Shown here piece after piece: positions 34,297 to 43,789 of a stretch of DNA of 64,000 nt. Source of the DNA: Rosettibacter sp964572725 (GTDB taxonomy: Bacteria; Bacteroidota; Ignavibacteria; Ignavibacteriales; Melioribacteraceae); assembly GCA_964572725.1 (NCBI GenBank), contig CAZNFW010000005.1:38434-102433 (forward strand), read 5' to 3'. The translations under genes and the position numbers were made by a program. Under the pieces are notes generated by a model. That model made no database searches. It saw only the letters and a program-made list of their open reading frames with translations, and was not told the origin of the DNA. Each line of letters starts with the position of its first letter. Positions within the stretch are counted from its first letter, which is position 1.

Positions 34297-35877
34297 ATGC
34301 TGAATTTTTTAATCTCATTATTTTTACTTTTCAAATGTTTTTCTTCTGGAGATAGACAACTTGTATATGAAATTAAAAATATAATTTTCAATTCAGTTAA
34401 ATATTTTGACGAAAATATTTCGTGGAATGGTGGATATGTCTGGTATTATAAAAAGGATTTATCAAGAAGATGGGGTGAACTCGAAGCTTTTCCTTCAATG
34501 ATTTGGTTACAGGGTTATGGCACTGTTGCAATGGGTAATCTATTCCTTGATATTTACGAAGTTACAAATGAGGAATATTACTATGAATTAGCAAAAAAAA
34601 CTGCTTTTGCATTAATTCAAGGTCAACTTGAATGCGGGGGATGGAATTATTTTATTGATTTTGCTGGAAAAGAATCAACTTTAAAATGGTATTCTACAAT
34701 TGGTGCAAATGCGTGGCGGATGGAAGAATTTCATAATTACTACGATAATGCAACATTTGATGACGAAGTTACAACTGGAGCTGCCAAATTTTTATTGAGA
34801 ATTTATCTTCTAAAAAAAGATACAATTATTAAAAATGCCCTTTATAAAGCCATTAAATTTATTGTCGATAGTCAATTGAAAAATGGTGCCTGGCCTCAGC
34901 GATTCCCTATAATTACAAATAACTATACTGGTTATGCAACTTTTAACGACAATGTTATATGGAACAATATTAAATTTTTGATTTTGTGCTATGCAACATT
35001 AAAAGAACATTATCTTATAGAACCAATTAAAAAAGGGATGGAATTTTATCTTATATCACAATATAAATCTCCTCAAGCTGGGTGGGCTCAGCAATATAAT
35101 GAAAATCTTGAACCAGCAATGGCACGAAGTTATGAACCTGCTGCTCTCGACCCTGAATATACTGCAAGACACATCAACATTCTTATTAAATTTTTTGAGA
35201 TGACAGGAGATAAAAAATTTTTATCCAGAATACCTGAGGCAATAAACTGGTTATATTCTGTTGCACTCGAAAATAAAGATTCTATTTTAACAGTCCCCAA
35301 ATTTGTAGAACTTAAAACTAACAAACCTCTTTTCATCCACAGAAAAGGTACAAATAAATATTTTGGCAGATATTTTATCGATTATGAAAATAAAAATATT
35401 GTTGCTCATTATCCGTGTACAAGAATTGTTAATATAAAATCAATTTTAAATCGTTACAAAGCTGCTTTAAGTAATGCAGGCACAGATAAAAGTATTATTA
35501 AAATTCCTTTATTAAACAATGATAATTATTCTATTAAAAGTCTTGAAGAATATTTGAAACTGCCAGAAGAAAAATTTTTTGATTTAATGAAAAGAGAAAT
35601 TTCAACTAACAGAGTTAAGGATTTAATATCAAGAGTAAAAACAGAAGAATTATGGTTATCAAAGAATGTTTATGTTTCTAATCCTTTTATTGATGATATA
35701 GTAACAGGTGATAGTACTTCTGTGAATTATAATTGCAGTTTTGTTGGAGATAAATTTGATACTTCAACATATCCTAATCAAACCGAAGAAGAATTTATTT
35801 CTGTAAGAGAATTTATAAGTAATATAAAATATTTGTTGAATTATTTAGAAATAGAATTAAGAAAAGTGGATAATTAA
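34297..35877 (+). CDS. Pectate lyase, family PL10
   Basis: 526 aa. N-terminal hydrophobic segment 1-14 followed by FKCFSSG, a weak lipobox-like pattern. The alpha-helical toroid domain about 20-345 carries PL10 motifs: GQLECGGWNYFIDF, LKNGAWPQRFP, YATFNDNV and GWAQQYNENLEPAMARSYEPAAL with the conserved Arg. Residues 345-526 form a C-terminal extension with no family I know, although the YPCTRIVNIKSILNRYKAAL segment could belong to the PL10 C-terminus. The product is unsaturated oligogalacturonate. It lies 56 bases after the GH28 gene and ends just before the pectinesterase. No ribosome-binding site stands out. Confidence 0.88.
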   Translation: MLNFLISLFLLFKCFSSGDRQLVYEIKNIIFNSVKYFDENISWNGGYVWYYKKDLSRRWGELEAFPSMIWLQGYGTVAMGNLFLDIYEVTNEEYYYELAKKTAFALIQGQLECGGWNYFIDFAGKESTLKWYSTIGANAWRMEEFHNYYDNATFDDEVTTGAAKFLLRIYLLKKDTIIKNALYKAIKFIVDSQLKNGAWPQRFPIITNNYTGYATFNDNVIWNNIKFLILCYATLKEHYLIEPIKKGMEFYLISQYKSPQAGWAQQYNENLEPAMARSYEPAALDPEYTARHINILIKFFEMTGDKKFLSRIPEAINWLYSVALENKDSILTVPKFVELKTNKPLFIHRKGTNKYFGRYFIDYENKNIVAHYPCTRIVNIKSILNRYKAALSNAGTDKSIIKIPLLNNDNYSIKSLEEYLKLPEEKFFDLMKREISTNRVKDLISRVKTEELWLSKNVYVSNPFIDDIVTGDSTSVNYNCSFVGDKFDTSTYPNQTEEEFISVREFISNIKYLLNYLEIELRKVDN

Positions 35878-35880
35878 AGA

Positions 35881-37113
35881 ATGTTAAAAAAAATTTTGTT
35901 CATTTTGTTAATTAGTATTTCTGTTTACTATCCGCAAAACTTATACGATATAGTTGTTGCAGCAGATGGTAGCGGCAACTTTAAAACAATTACTGAGGCA
36001 ATTGCATCTTTGCCCATGTTTAATTATAAAAGAGTAGTAATTTTTATTAAGAACGGTACTTATAATGAAAAAATTAAAATTGAACAGGATTATGTTACAC
36101 TTAAAGGCGAAGATAGAGAAAAAACAAAAATTATTTACAGCCAATTAAGAGAGGATTGGAATAAAAATCCCGATAATATTGGTCCCGGCATTATTAACAT
36201 TTATGGTGATGATATTATCTTAGAAAATCTCACAATAGAAAATTCGCAACCGCAAATTGGTCCGCATGCATTTGCAGTTTATGGATATGGAACAAGAATA
36301 ATAATTTATAATTGCAATGTAATAAGCAAAGGTGGAGATACAGTTTCACTCTGGAATTATAAAGATGGAATGTATTATCATGCAAATTGTTATTTCGAAG
36401 GTGCAGTTGATTTTGTTTGTCCAAGAGGTTGGTGTTTCATAAGAGATTCAAAATTTTATGAAGTAAAAGAAACAGCTTCAATCTGGCATGCTGGTTCATA
36501 CGATAAAAATCAAAAATTTGTAATTGTTAATTCTCATTTTGATGGTGTTAAAAATTTTGAACTGGGAAGACATCATTATGAATCGCAATTTTATTTAATT
36601 AATTGTTCATTCTCAAAAAATATGGCAGATAAACCCATTTATCGTGTAACTTATAAAGATGACCCGAGTAGGGATAGACAATTTATTTGGGGACCAAGAT
36701 ATTATTTCTACAATTGTAAAGGTGATTCGATAAATTTTGATTGGTTCAAAAATAATTTAGATGAAGCCGAAGGTTCTCCACAACCAGAAGAAATTAATCC
36801 CGAATGGACATTTAATAATCGATGGAACCCAGAATCAACTTCTCCAGTGGCATTAAAAAATTATTTTATAAGAAATAATTTGTTGATATTGCAATTTGAA
36901 GAACCTGTTACAGTTATTGGCAAACCAATTTTTAAAACTGATAATGGAATTACATTTCAATTTAATTTAGGCGGAGAGAACGATACAATTCAATTGATTG
37001 CTGATAGAAATTTTACAAAAGATGACTTGAAAGGCATAAAAATTATAAACGAAGCAAAAATAATTAGCAGCATTGCATCAATAAATGAAAGAAATGTAGC
37101 AATTGAATTTTGA
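35881..37113 (+). CDS. Pectinesterase, CE8, with C-terminal extension
   Basis: 410 aa. Signal peptide 1-20. Beta-helix about 20-300: DIVVAADGSGNFKTITEAI is the family start; the catalytic pair appears as Asp in NYKDGMYYHANCYFEG and Asp in AVDFVCPRG, and the substrate Arg in ELGRHHYESQFYL. The usual QD is KD here and GRPW is GRHH, so the oxyanion-hole Gln is replaced. An added domain (about 325-410; NNLLILQFEEPVTVIGKP...) looks like a small beta-sandwich. De-esterification would expose galacturonan for the lyases and GH28. It starts 3 bases after the PL10 stop codon. Activity is likely, but the substitution deserves care. Confidence 0.88.
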   Translation: MLKKILFILLISISVYYPQNLYDIVVAADGSGNFKTITEAIASLPMFNYKRVVIFIKNGTYNEKIKIEQDYVTLKGEDREKTKIIYSQLREDWNKNPDNIGPGIINIYGDDIILENLTIENSQPQIGPHAFAVYGYGTRIIIYNCNVISKGGDTVSLWNYKDGMYYHANCYFEGAVDFVCPRGWCFIRDSKFYEVKETASIWHAGSYDKNQKFVIVNSHFDGVKNFELGRHHYESQFYLINCSFSKNMADKPIYRVTYKDDPSRDRQFIWGPRYYFYNCKGDSINFDWFKNNLDEAEGSPQPEEINPEWTFNNRWNPESTSPVALKNYFIRNNLLILQFEEPVTVIGKPIFKTDNGITFQFNLGGENDTIQLIADRNFTKDDLKGIKIINEAKIISSIASINERNVAIEF

Positions 37114-37239
37114 TGCAATAAAATTTACTTACTAAAATTCCGTATAAAATATAATTATTTTTGAATTTTATAAAAGTTTATGATTCTCTAATAGGTTAAC
37201 TATTCTAAGATTATAAATAAGTTATATTTTTAGAAAATA

Positions 37240-37279
37240 GAACACGAATAACGCAGATTGAACAGATTTTCACGGATTA
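37240..37279. repeat. Half copy of the 'GAACACAGAT' repeat
   Basis: GAACACGAATAACGCAGATT followed by GAACAGATTTTCACGGATTA matches the theme of the inverted-repeat element at 18557-18636 but has no right arm. It sits just before the Ldh_2 gene. Confidence 0.6.
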
Positions 37280-37289
37280 GAAAAATCAA

Positions 37290-38309
37290 ATGAAGATAAA
37301 TATTAGTTACATAGAATTAAAAACTACACTCAAGAAAATTTTATTAAATTATAATTTTGAAGAAGATGACGCAGAATTATGTGCAGAAATTTTTGCAGAG
37401 AATACTTTATGCGGTGTTCAATCTCATGGGGTAAATCGATTTCCGTCATTTATTGAATTAGTAAAAAAGGGAAGAATAATTCCAAAGGCAAAACCACAAA
37501 GGATAGAATCTTTTAATTCTATAGAACGATGGGACGGAAATTTTGGTGCAGGCCCATTAAATGCCTGGAAGATGACTTGCAGAGCCATAGAATTAGCAAA
37601 AAAATTTGGCATTGGTTTGATTGCGTTAAAAAATACAAATCATTGGATGCGTGCTGGAACATATGGCTGGAAAGCTGCTGGTGAAGGATTTTTATTTATT
37701 TGTTGGACAAACACTATCCCTAATATGCCGCCATGGGGTTCAATAGAACCGAAAACAGGAAACAATCCAATTGTTTTTGCTTTCCCGCGCAAAAATGGAA
37801 ATATTGTTCTCGATATGGCATTGTCTCAATTTTCTTATGGCAAGCTTTCTACTTTTATTAATGAAGGTAAGAAATTACCACTCATTGGAGGCTATGATGA
37901 GAATAACAATTTAACAGATGACCCGGCAGCTGTCTATAAAACTCAAAGAACATTGCCGATTGGTTTTTGGAAAGGTTCTGGTTTATCTCTGTTACTCGAT
38001 TTATTTGCAACAGTTTTATCCGGAGGTAATTCAACGGCAGACTTAAGTAAATTTGATGATGACTATGGAGTGTCACAAATTTTTATTGCAATTAATCCTA
38101 ATGTTTTTACTTCACAAGAAGAAATTGATTTTACAGCAGAAAAAATAATTAATTATTATAAAAGCTCTAAAAAATTAGAAGGAGAACAAATATTATATCC
38201 TAGCGAAAGAACTTATTTAACCCGAAATGAAAATTATAAAAATGGAATTCTAATAGAAGAAAAAATATGGGAAACTGTAATTAATCTTAAATTAAATAAG
38301 ATTATTTAA
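37290..38309 (+). CDS. Ldh_2-family NAD(P)H-dependent 2-oxoacid reductase (YiaK/DlgD-like)
   Basis: 339 aa, full length for the malate/L-lactate dehydrogenase 2 family, unrelated to classical LDH. Motifs: CGVQSHGVNRFPSFIELVKKGRI with the catalytic His, LKNTNHWMRAGTYGWKAA with the second His, SIEPKTGNNPIVFAFP and LDMALSQFSYGKL. Closest named type by motif is 2,3-diketo-L-gulonate reductase (YiaK). It follows the pectin genes in the same direction, so a sugar-acid keto group is a probable substrate, but which one is unknown. A repeat element intervenes, so operon membership is uncertain. No clear ribosome-binding site. Confidence 0.85.
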   Translation: MKINISYIELKTTLKKILLNYNFEEDDAELCAEIFAENTLCGVQSHGVNRFPSFIELVKKGRIIPKAKPQRIESFNSIERWDGNFGAGPLNAWKMTCRAIELAKKFGIGLIALKNTNHWMRAGTYGWKAAGEGFLFICWTNTIPNMPPWGSIEPKTGNNPIVFAFPRKNGNIVLDMALSQFSYGKLSTFINEGKKLPLIGGYDENNNLTDDPAAVYKTQRTLPIGFWKGSGLSLLLDLFATVLSGGNSTADLSKFDDDYGVSQIFIAINPNVFTSQEEIDFTAEKIINYYKSSKKLEGEQILYPSERTYLTRNENYKNGILIEEKIWETVINLKLNKII

Positions 38310-38337
38310 CTAATTCCCTTCACTTCCATATTACGTT

Positions 38338-38362
38338 CTGATTAGTTGATATTTCTAATCAG
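38338..38362. other. Stem-loop downstream of the Ldh_2 gene
   Basis: Perfect 8-bp stem CTGATTAG/CTAATCAG with a 9-base loop. There is no T-run, so it is not a clear intrinsic terminator; it may be an operator or an RNA end-stabilising hairpin. Confidence 0.35.
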
Positions 38363-38413
38363 CAACATTATAAAAAGATTTTTATATTTCTTAATAAAGA
38401 ATAAATCTTTTCC

Positions 38414-40321
38414 ATGGAAAATTTAATCGGTATTCTTATTGATAATTATAGGATTGTCTCTGTCCTAGGCAAAGGGGGAATGGGTATTGTTTATAAAGCT
38501 TACGATATAAAACTCGATAGATATGTTGCTATAAAAATGTTAAATGCAGAAACATATGACCATGCAAGATTTGTAGAAAGATTCAAACGGGAAGCCAAAA
38601 ATCAGGCAAAGCTGTCGCATCCCAACATAGTAACAGTTTATGGATTTATAGAATATGAAGATTTACTCGGCATTGTGATGGAATATGTTGAGGGCGAAAG
38701 TCTTGAAAAAGTTCTTCAACGTCAAGGTAGATTTAATCTTTATGATGTAATGTATATTTTAAAACAAATTTTGCTTGGTCTGGGATATGCTCACTCAAAA
38801 GGGTTCGTGCATCGCGATATTAAGCCTTCTAATATAATATTGAACAGGGAAGGTATAGCAAAAATTATGGACTTTGGTATTTCTAAATCAATGTTTGATG
38901 ATAAAGATTTTACTAAACCAGGAGCTAAGATTGGAACTGTTTATTACATGAGTCCAGAACAAATTAAAGGTGGGGATGTCACTAATAGAAGTGATATCTA
39001 TTCAATTGGATGTACAGCATATGAAATGATTGTTGGAAGACCTCCATTCGACAGCGATAGTGAATATGAAGTAATGGAAAGCCACCTGAAAAAAACACCT
39101 CAAAGAATTTCTTCTATATTGACTGGAATACCCGAGGAAGTTGATAAAGTTATATTTAAAGCTATGGAAAAAAATCCTTTGAACCGATATGCAACATGTG
39201 AAGAAATGTATGAAGATGTTCAACAACTTGATAAAGCAGTTTCAAAAATTTATACAAGTTATTTCAAGAAAACAGAAGAAAGAAGCAAAACTTATAAGTT
39301 TGTTTCGGCATCGGCATTTGCATTTTTTTTCTTATTATTAATTGCGCTTTCATATTTTGTTTATAATCAGGTTCATGAACTAATAACGAGTAATAAATTA
39401 GAATCGTTGAAAAAATATGATTTACAATCACTATTTTCATCGAAAGAAGATGAGTTCAAATTCACTTCAATAGAAAAAGTGGAAAGTAATGTAAAATACA
39501 ATCTAAATTCTATCTTTTTTATTAATGAAAAAAATGGAATTGCTGTTGGAGATTCTGGCACAATAATATTTTCTAATAATGGAGGGAACACATGGCTTCA
39601 TAAACCAATTGATAAAAAAATTAACTTAAATGATTTATATTGTTTTCCTACGGGTAAAGTAATTATAATTGGAGATTCATCAACAATTTTTTATAGTAAA
39701 AATTTTCTGGATACACTTCAATTAATTCCATTACAAAAAGGTTATACTTTTTTCAAAGTTAAATTTATTGATGAACAAACAGGCTTTATAACTGGAAATA
39801 AAGGATTAATATTAAAGACAATTAATGGCGGCATAAACTGGTATAAAGTAATTACAAATACTACTACATTAATTTTTGATGTTGACTTTTTTGATTCTCG
39901 AAGAGGGTTTGCAGTTGGTTGGAACGGACTGCTGCTTAAAACAACAAATGGTGGTGAAACATGGCAGAGAGTTGATAATTTTTCTACAGATAATTACTTG
40001 AAATCAATTGATCTTGAAAATAATGGTTTTGGAATTATAGCTGGCGGAGATGCAACTGTAGTTAGGACTACAAATTTTGGTGAAGAATGGGAATTAAAAA
40101 GAATTGCTGATGTAGGCGGTTTACAAAAAGTATATTTTCTTTCGGAGAATTATGTTTCTTTAATTGGAAGTAAAGGTACATTTATGATTTCTAAGGACAG
40201 AGGACAAAATTGGAATTTAATTGATACTCGAAGTTTTACCAATATGAATGACATTGCTTTAAATCCTAATGGTCAACTTTATTTAGTTGGATATAATGGG
40301 CAGATATTAAAAATTCATTAA
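38414..40321 (+). CDS. Membrane Ser/Thr protein kinase with YCF48-like beta-propeller
   Basis: 635 aa. Hanks-type kinase at residues 12-270: GKGGMGIVYKA glycine loop, VAIK with Lys41, HRDIKPSN with Asp135, DFG at 153-155, GTVYYMSPEQ activation end. One transmembrane helix about 298-320. The C-terminal part (about 360-635) consists of repeats of the type GIAVGDSGTIIFSNNGGNTW, GFITGNKGLILKTINGGINW and GFAVGWNGLLLKTTNGGETW, i.e. YCF48/photosystem-II-assembly-like propeller blades. The kinase faces the cytoplasm and the propeller the periplasm, suggesting ligand or protein sensing. It is 9 bases upstream of murA. Targets unknown. Confidence 0.9.
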   Translation: MENLIGILIDNYRIVSVLGKGGMGIVYKAYDIKLDRYVAIKMLNAETYDHARFVERFKREAKNQAKLSHPNIVTVYGFIEYEDLLGIVMEYVEGESLEKVLQRQGRFNLYDVMYILKQILLGLGYAHSKGFVHRDIKPSNIILNREGIAKIMDFGISKSMFDDKDFTKPGAKIGTVYYMSPEQIKGGDVTNRSDIYSIGCTAYEMIVGRPPFDSDSEYEVMESHLKKTPQRISSILTGIPEEVDKVIFKAMEKNPLNRYATCEEMYEDVQQLDKAVSKIYTSYFKKTEERSKTYKFVSASAFAFFFLLLIALSYFVYNQVHELITSNKLESLKKYDLQSLFSSKEDEFKFTSIEKVESNVKYNLNSIFFINEKNGIAVGDSGTIIFSNNGGNTWLHKPIDKKINLNDLYCFPTGKVIIIGDSSTIFYSKNFLDTLQLIPLQKGYTFFKVKFIDEQTGFITGNKGLILKTINGGINWYKVITNTTTLIFDVDFFDSRRGFAVGWNGLLLKTTNGGETWQRVDNFSTDNYLKSIDLENNGFGIIAGGDATVVRTTNFGEEWELKRIADVGGLQKVYFLSENYVSLIGSKGTFMISKDRGQNWNLIDTRSFTNMNDIALNPNGQLYLVGYNGQILKIH

Positions 40322-40330
40322 GGAGAAATT

Positions 40331-41596
40331 GTGGATAAATTTATAATAAGAGGTGGGAAAAAATTAAGCGGCAGGGTATCAGTAAGCGGAGCCAAAAACT
40401 CATCTCTTGCATTGATGCCTGCTACTCTGCTTACTTCTGGTGTCAGTAAAATTTATAATGTCCCTGAAGTAAATGATATTTATACTATGATAAAACTTTT
40501 AGAACAGCTTGGAGCTAAAATTAATTTTTTTAATAATACCCTAAAGATTGATACAACAAACATTAATAATCAAGTTGCACCCTATGAACTTGTAAAAAAA
40601 ATGAGAGCTTCCATTTATGTTTTAGGTCCACTTTTAGCGCGTTTTGGTTATGCAAAAGTATCAATGCCGGGTGGATGTGCATGGGGTCCTCGCCCTATTA
40701 ATCTTCATCTTGAAGCAATGAAAAAATTAGGTGCTGAAATTGAAATTGATCAGGGATATATAATTGCTAAAGCTAAGAAGTTAATTGGTACAAAAATTCA
40801 TTTTGATATTCCTTCGGTTGGTGCTACTGGAAATACCTTAATGGCAGCTGTCCTTGCAAAAGGTACTACTGTTATATCGAATGCAGCTATAGAACCGGAA
40901 ATTTCATTGCTTGCTGAATTCTTGCAGTTAATGGGAGCAAAAATTTATGGTATTGGTACTACAATTATGGAAATTGAAGGAGTTGATGAGTTAGTCAGCT
41001 CTGATATAATTAATATTCCAGATAGAATTGAAGCAGGAACATTATTATTAGCAGGAGCTATTACAGGAAGTAAAATTGAACTCGAGAATGTTGTAAAAGA
41101 ACATCTTGAATCAGTGCTAATTAAAATTGAAGAAAGTGGAGTTAAATTATCTTTTAATAATGGTATATTAAAAATAGATGCAGAAAATCTTAGTATTAAA
41201 AATGTTGATATTACTACAGCTGTTTTCCCGGGTTTTCCTACTGATATGCAGGCTCAATGGATTGCTTATATGTCAATTGCAGACGGAATTTCTACAATAA
41301 CTGATACAATTTATCCAGATAGATTTAATCATGTACCAGAATTAATCCGTCTTGGAGCAAATATTGAGGTTATTAATAACAGCGCTATAGTTAAAGGAGT
41401 TAAAAATCTAAAGGGAGCAAAAGTTATGTCAACAGATTTAAGAGCAAGTGCTTGTCTTGTTCTGGCAGGTTTGGCAGCAGAAAATACTACAGAAGTTTTG
41501 AGAGTTTATCATCTTGACAGAGGGTATCAAAGAATTGAAGAAAAACTGAGAGCATTGGGAGCTGATATTGAAAGAGTTCAAACTGAAGAATATTAA
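40331..41596 (+). CDS. murA: UDP-N-acetylglucosamine 1-carboxyvinyltransferase
   Basis: 421 aa, full length. It catalyses the first committed step of peptidoglycan synthesis, transferring enolpyruvate from PEP to UDP-GlcNAc. GTG start with AGGAG upstream. Motifs: RGGKKLSGRVSVSGAKNSSLALMPA with the catalytic Lys/Asn, MRASIYVLGPLLARFG, and MPGGCAWGPRPINLHL with Cys116 (fosfomycin-target cysteine present), then DLRASACLVLAGLAAE. It follows the Ser/Thr kinase closely and overlaps the next gene by 29 bases. Confidence 0.97.
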   Translation: MDKFIIRGGKKLSGRVSVSGAKNSSLALMPATLLTSGVSKIYNVPEVNDIYTMIKLLEQLGAKINFFNNTLKIDTTNINNQVAPYELVKKMRASIYVLGPLLARFGYAKVSMPGGCAWGPRPINLHLEAMKKLGAEIEIDQGYIIAKAKKLIGTKIHFDIPSVGATGNTLMAAVLAKGTTVISNAAIEPEISLLAEFLQLMGAKIYGIGTTIMEIEGVDELVSSDIINIPDRIEAGTLLLAGAITGSKIELENVVKEHLESVLIKIEESGVKLSFNNGILKIDAENLSIKNVDITTAVFPGFPTDMQAQWIAYMSIADGISTITDTIYPDRFNHVPELIRLGANIEVINNSAIVKGVKNLKGAKVMSTDLRASACLVLAGLAAENTTEVLRVYHLDRGYQRIEEKLRALGADIERVQTEEY

Positions 41597-43757
41597 TTCT
41601 TTTCCATCTATAATTCTAACTATAATATTTCTCGTTAACCTCTTATTAAATAATATCCCGCTTCTGAAAATATTTAATTATGAATTCGCTGCCATCAATT
41701 CAATTATTCTTTTTATTGCAGGTGGTTTATTAACAATTTGGAATAATAAAGTATCCAATACAAGTTTTTTTCAAGTTATAAAAAATCTTAAAAACTATTT
41801 AATCTTTCTCTTTTTGTTACCATTAGCCGTTGGATTAATAACTTCTTTTTTCTTTTCAATTTGTCCCATTTGGAACGGATTAATATTTTATTTTATTATT
41901 ACAATACCTGCAGGATTTTTTGGAATTATTACTGGTAAGTTTATATGTGTCATTTTTGGAAAATTCAGATACTTAATTTTTGTTACTACCTTTTTACTTA
42001 TTCTTTTTGTACCAATTGTCGAGTTTTATTTTAATCCACAATTATTTTTCTTTAATCCTGTATTCGGATATTTTTCTGGAACAATTTATGACGAAGAAAT
42101 TTCGGTAAGTTATTTATTAATTTCATATCGACTGCTTAATATTATTTTTTTTACTTCGATTGCCTTTTTATCTGATTTTTTATTGACAAAGAAAAGAATT
42201 GCAAAAAATATTTTTTTTGTTTTAGTAATAATTTTTATAGTAATCTTTATACTTATCAAACCTTATTTGCATTTTTCAACTTCTTATAATTCATTAGTAA
42301 AAAGTTTAGGAAAGTCATTAACCACTGAACATGCTGTTATATTTTATTCAAACAAAATTAAAGATGAGAACCAGATTAGATTAATGGGGTTGATGCATGA
42401 TTTTTTTTATGAACAAATTAAAGATGAATTAAAAATAAAAAGTAAACAAAAAATTTTATCATTTATTTTTTTTGATGAAGAAGAAAAAAGGGAATTATTA
42501 GGTTTTGCTAAAGCCAATGTTTCAAAACCATGGCTCAATCAAATTTATGTTGATTTTAATTCTTTCACGCATACACTCAAACACGAAATGGTTCACACTT
42601 TAGCTTCTGAATTTGGAGCTGGAATTTTTAAGACAAATAAAAATCTAAACCCTTCAATTATTGAAGGATTTGCAATGGCAATTGAAAATAATTATGATAA
42701 TTATCCTGTTCATTATGCAGCAAAATTAGCATTTGATTCAGGGATAAGAATTCAATTAAAAAAACTATTTAGTGGCGTTAGCTTTTTCTTGAATTACTCT
42801 GCAATATCGTATGTGTATACAGGTTCATTTTTTAGATATCTGCTTGATAATTATGGAATTGAAAAGGTTAAACTATTTTATAGAACTTCTGATTTTATTG
42901 AGTCATTTAAAAATAATGTAGATGATTTAGAAAAAGAATACTTCAAATTTCTGGGTAAATTAGATGTTCAAAAAAATCCAGATAAAGCAAAATTATATTT
43001 TGGAGGGAAACCAATATTTAATAAAATCTGTCCAAGAACTGCTGCATCAGAAACAAAACGTGCAATTTATTATTATAAAGATGGAAATTTTTTAATATCA
43101 GAAAAACTTTTTTCTAAAATTTATAGTTATGCAGAAACTTATGAATCATTATCAGGTTTGATTAATTCTTTGTTGAAACAAAATAAAAATTCAGAAGCAG
43201 AAATATTGCTATCAAGCGAGCTGAAAAAATTTAAAGGTAGTTCTTACTTTTATAATTTAGAATTAACATTATCCGATATTTATTCGATTAATAATAAAAT
43301 TGATTCAGCAGAAAAACTGTTAGATAGTTTGATTGCTCAGAACCCACATATAGAATTTTTAAATCATGCTTTGATAAGAAAAACTATACTTAAAAATGAT
43401 ATTGAAAAATTAAAAATATTCTTAAAAATGAAATCTGATGATAAAATAAAATATCTAATAGACTTAAATCAAAAAGATATTCTTTATTTTACCATACCAT
43501 ATATTTTGGAATTATGCAAAAATGATTACATAAAACTTTATAGTGTAGTAAATTTTTTTAAAGAAAGGATAACTGTGAATGATTTTTTTTCATGTTATGC
43601 TGGTTTCAAATTATCTAATGCAGCTTTAATGATAGGAGACTATAAAACAGCAAAAGAAATTGCTGTTAAGACACTAAGCTATAAAGGTGATAAATTTTTT
43701 TATGAAACCCTTGTTAACAATTTAAGGTTTATTAATTGGGTGAATAACTTCGAGTAA
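41568..43757 (+). CDS. Polytopic membrane gluzincin-type metalloprotease with helical-repeat C-terminus
   Basis: 729 aa, TTG start preceded by GGGAG at 41557-41561; it overlaps murA by 29 bases. About six or seven membrane segments lie in residues 12-232. The extracytoplasmic part has LKHEMVHTLASEFG with zinc motif His339-Glu340-x-x-His343, and the third ligand is probably Glu366 in SIIEGFAMAIE, as in peptidase MA-like gluzincins. Residues about 490-729 are TPR-like helical repeats (YESLSGLINSLLKQNKNSEAEILL, IDSAEKLLDSLIAQNP). No close named homologue known to me. A role in envelope protein turnover is inference. Confidence 0.8.
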   Translation: MKEFKLKNINSFPSIILTIIFLVNLLLNNIPLLKIFNYEFAAINSIILFIAGGLLTIWNNKVSNTSFFQVIKNLKNYLIFLFLLPLAVGLITSFFFSICPIWNGLIFYFIITIPAGFFGIITGKFICVIFGKFRYLIFVTTFLLILFVPIVEFYFNPQLFFFNPVFGYFSGTIYDEEISVSYLLISYRLLNIIFFTSIAFLSDFLLTKKRIAKNIFFVLVIIFIVIFILIKPYLHFSTSYNSLVKSLGKSLTTEHAVIFYSNKIKDENQIRLMGLMHDFFYEQIKDELKIKSKQKILSFIFFDEEEKRELLGFAKANVSKPWLNQIYVDFNSFTHTLKHEMVHTLASEFGAGIFKTNKNLNPSIIEGFAMAIENNYDNYPVHYAAKLAFDSGIRIQLKKLFSGVSFFLNYSAISYVYTGSFFRYLLDNYGIEKVKLFYRTSDFIESFKNNVDDLEKEYFKFLGKLDVQKNPDKAKLYFGGKPIFNKICPRTAASETKRAIYYYKDGNFLISEKLFSKIYSYAETYESLSGLINSLLKQNKNSEAEILLSSELKKFKGSSYFYNLELTLSDIYSINNKIDSAEKLLDSLIAQNPHIEFLNHALIRKTILKNDIEKLKIFLKMKSDDKIKYLIDLNQKDILYFTIPYILELCKNDYIKLYSVVNFFKERITVNDFFSCYAGFKLSNAALMIGDYKTAKEIAVKTLSYKGDKFFYETLVNNLRFINWVNNFE

Positions 43758-43789
43758 AAATTATTTTCAATCTCAACAATTTTGTAAAT

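Noticed and set aside
38338..38362. Intrinsic terminator after the Ldh_2 gene
   Set aside because: The stem is good but no T-run follows on either strand, so it is listed only as a stem-loop.
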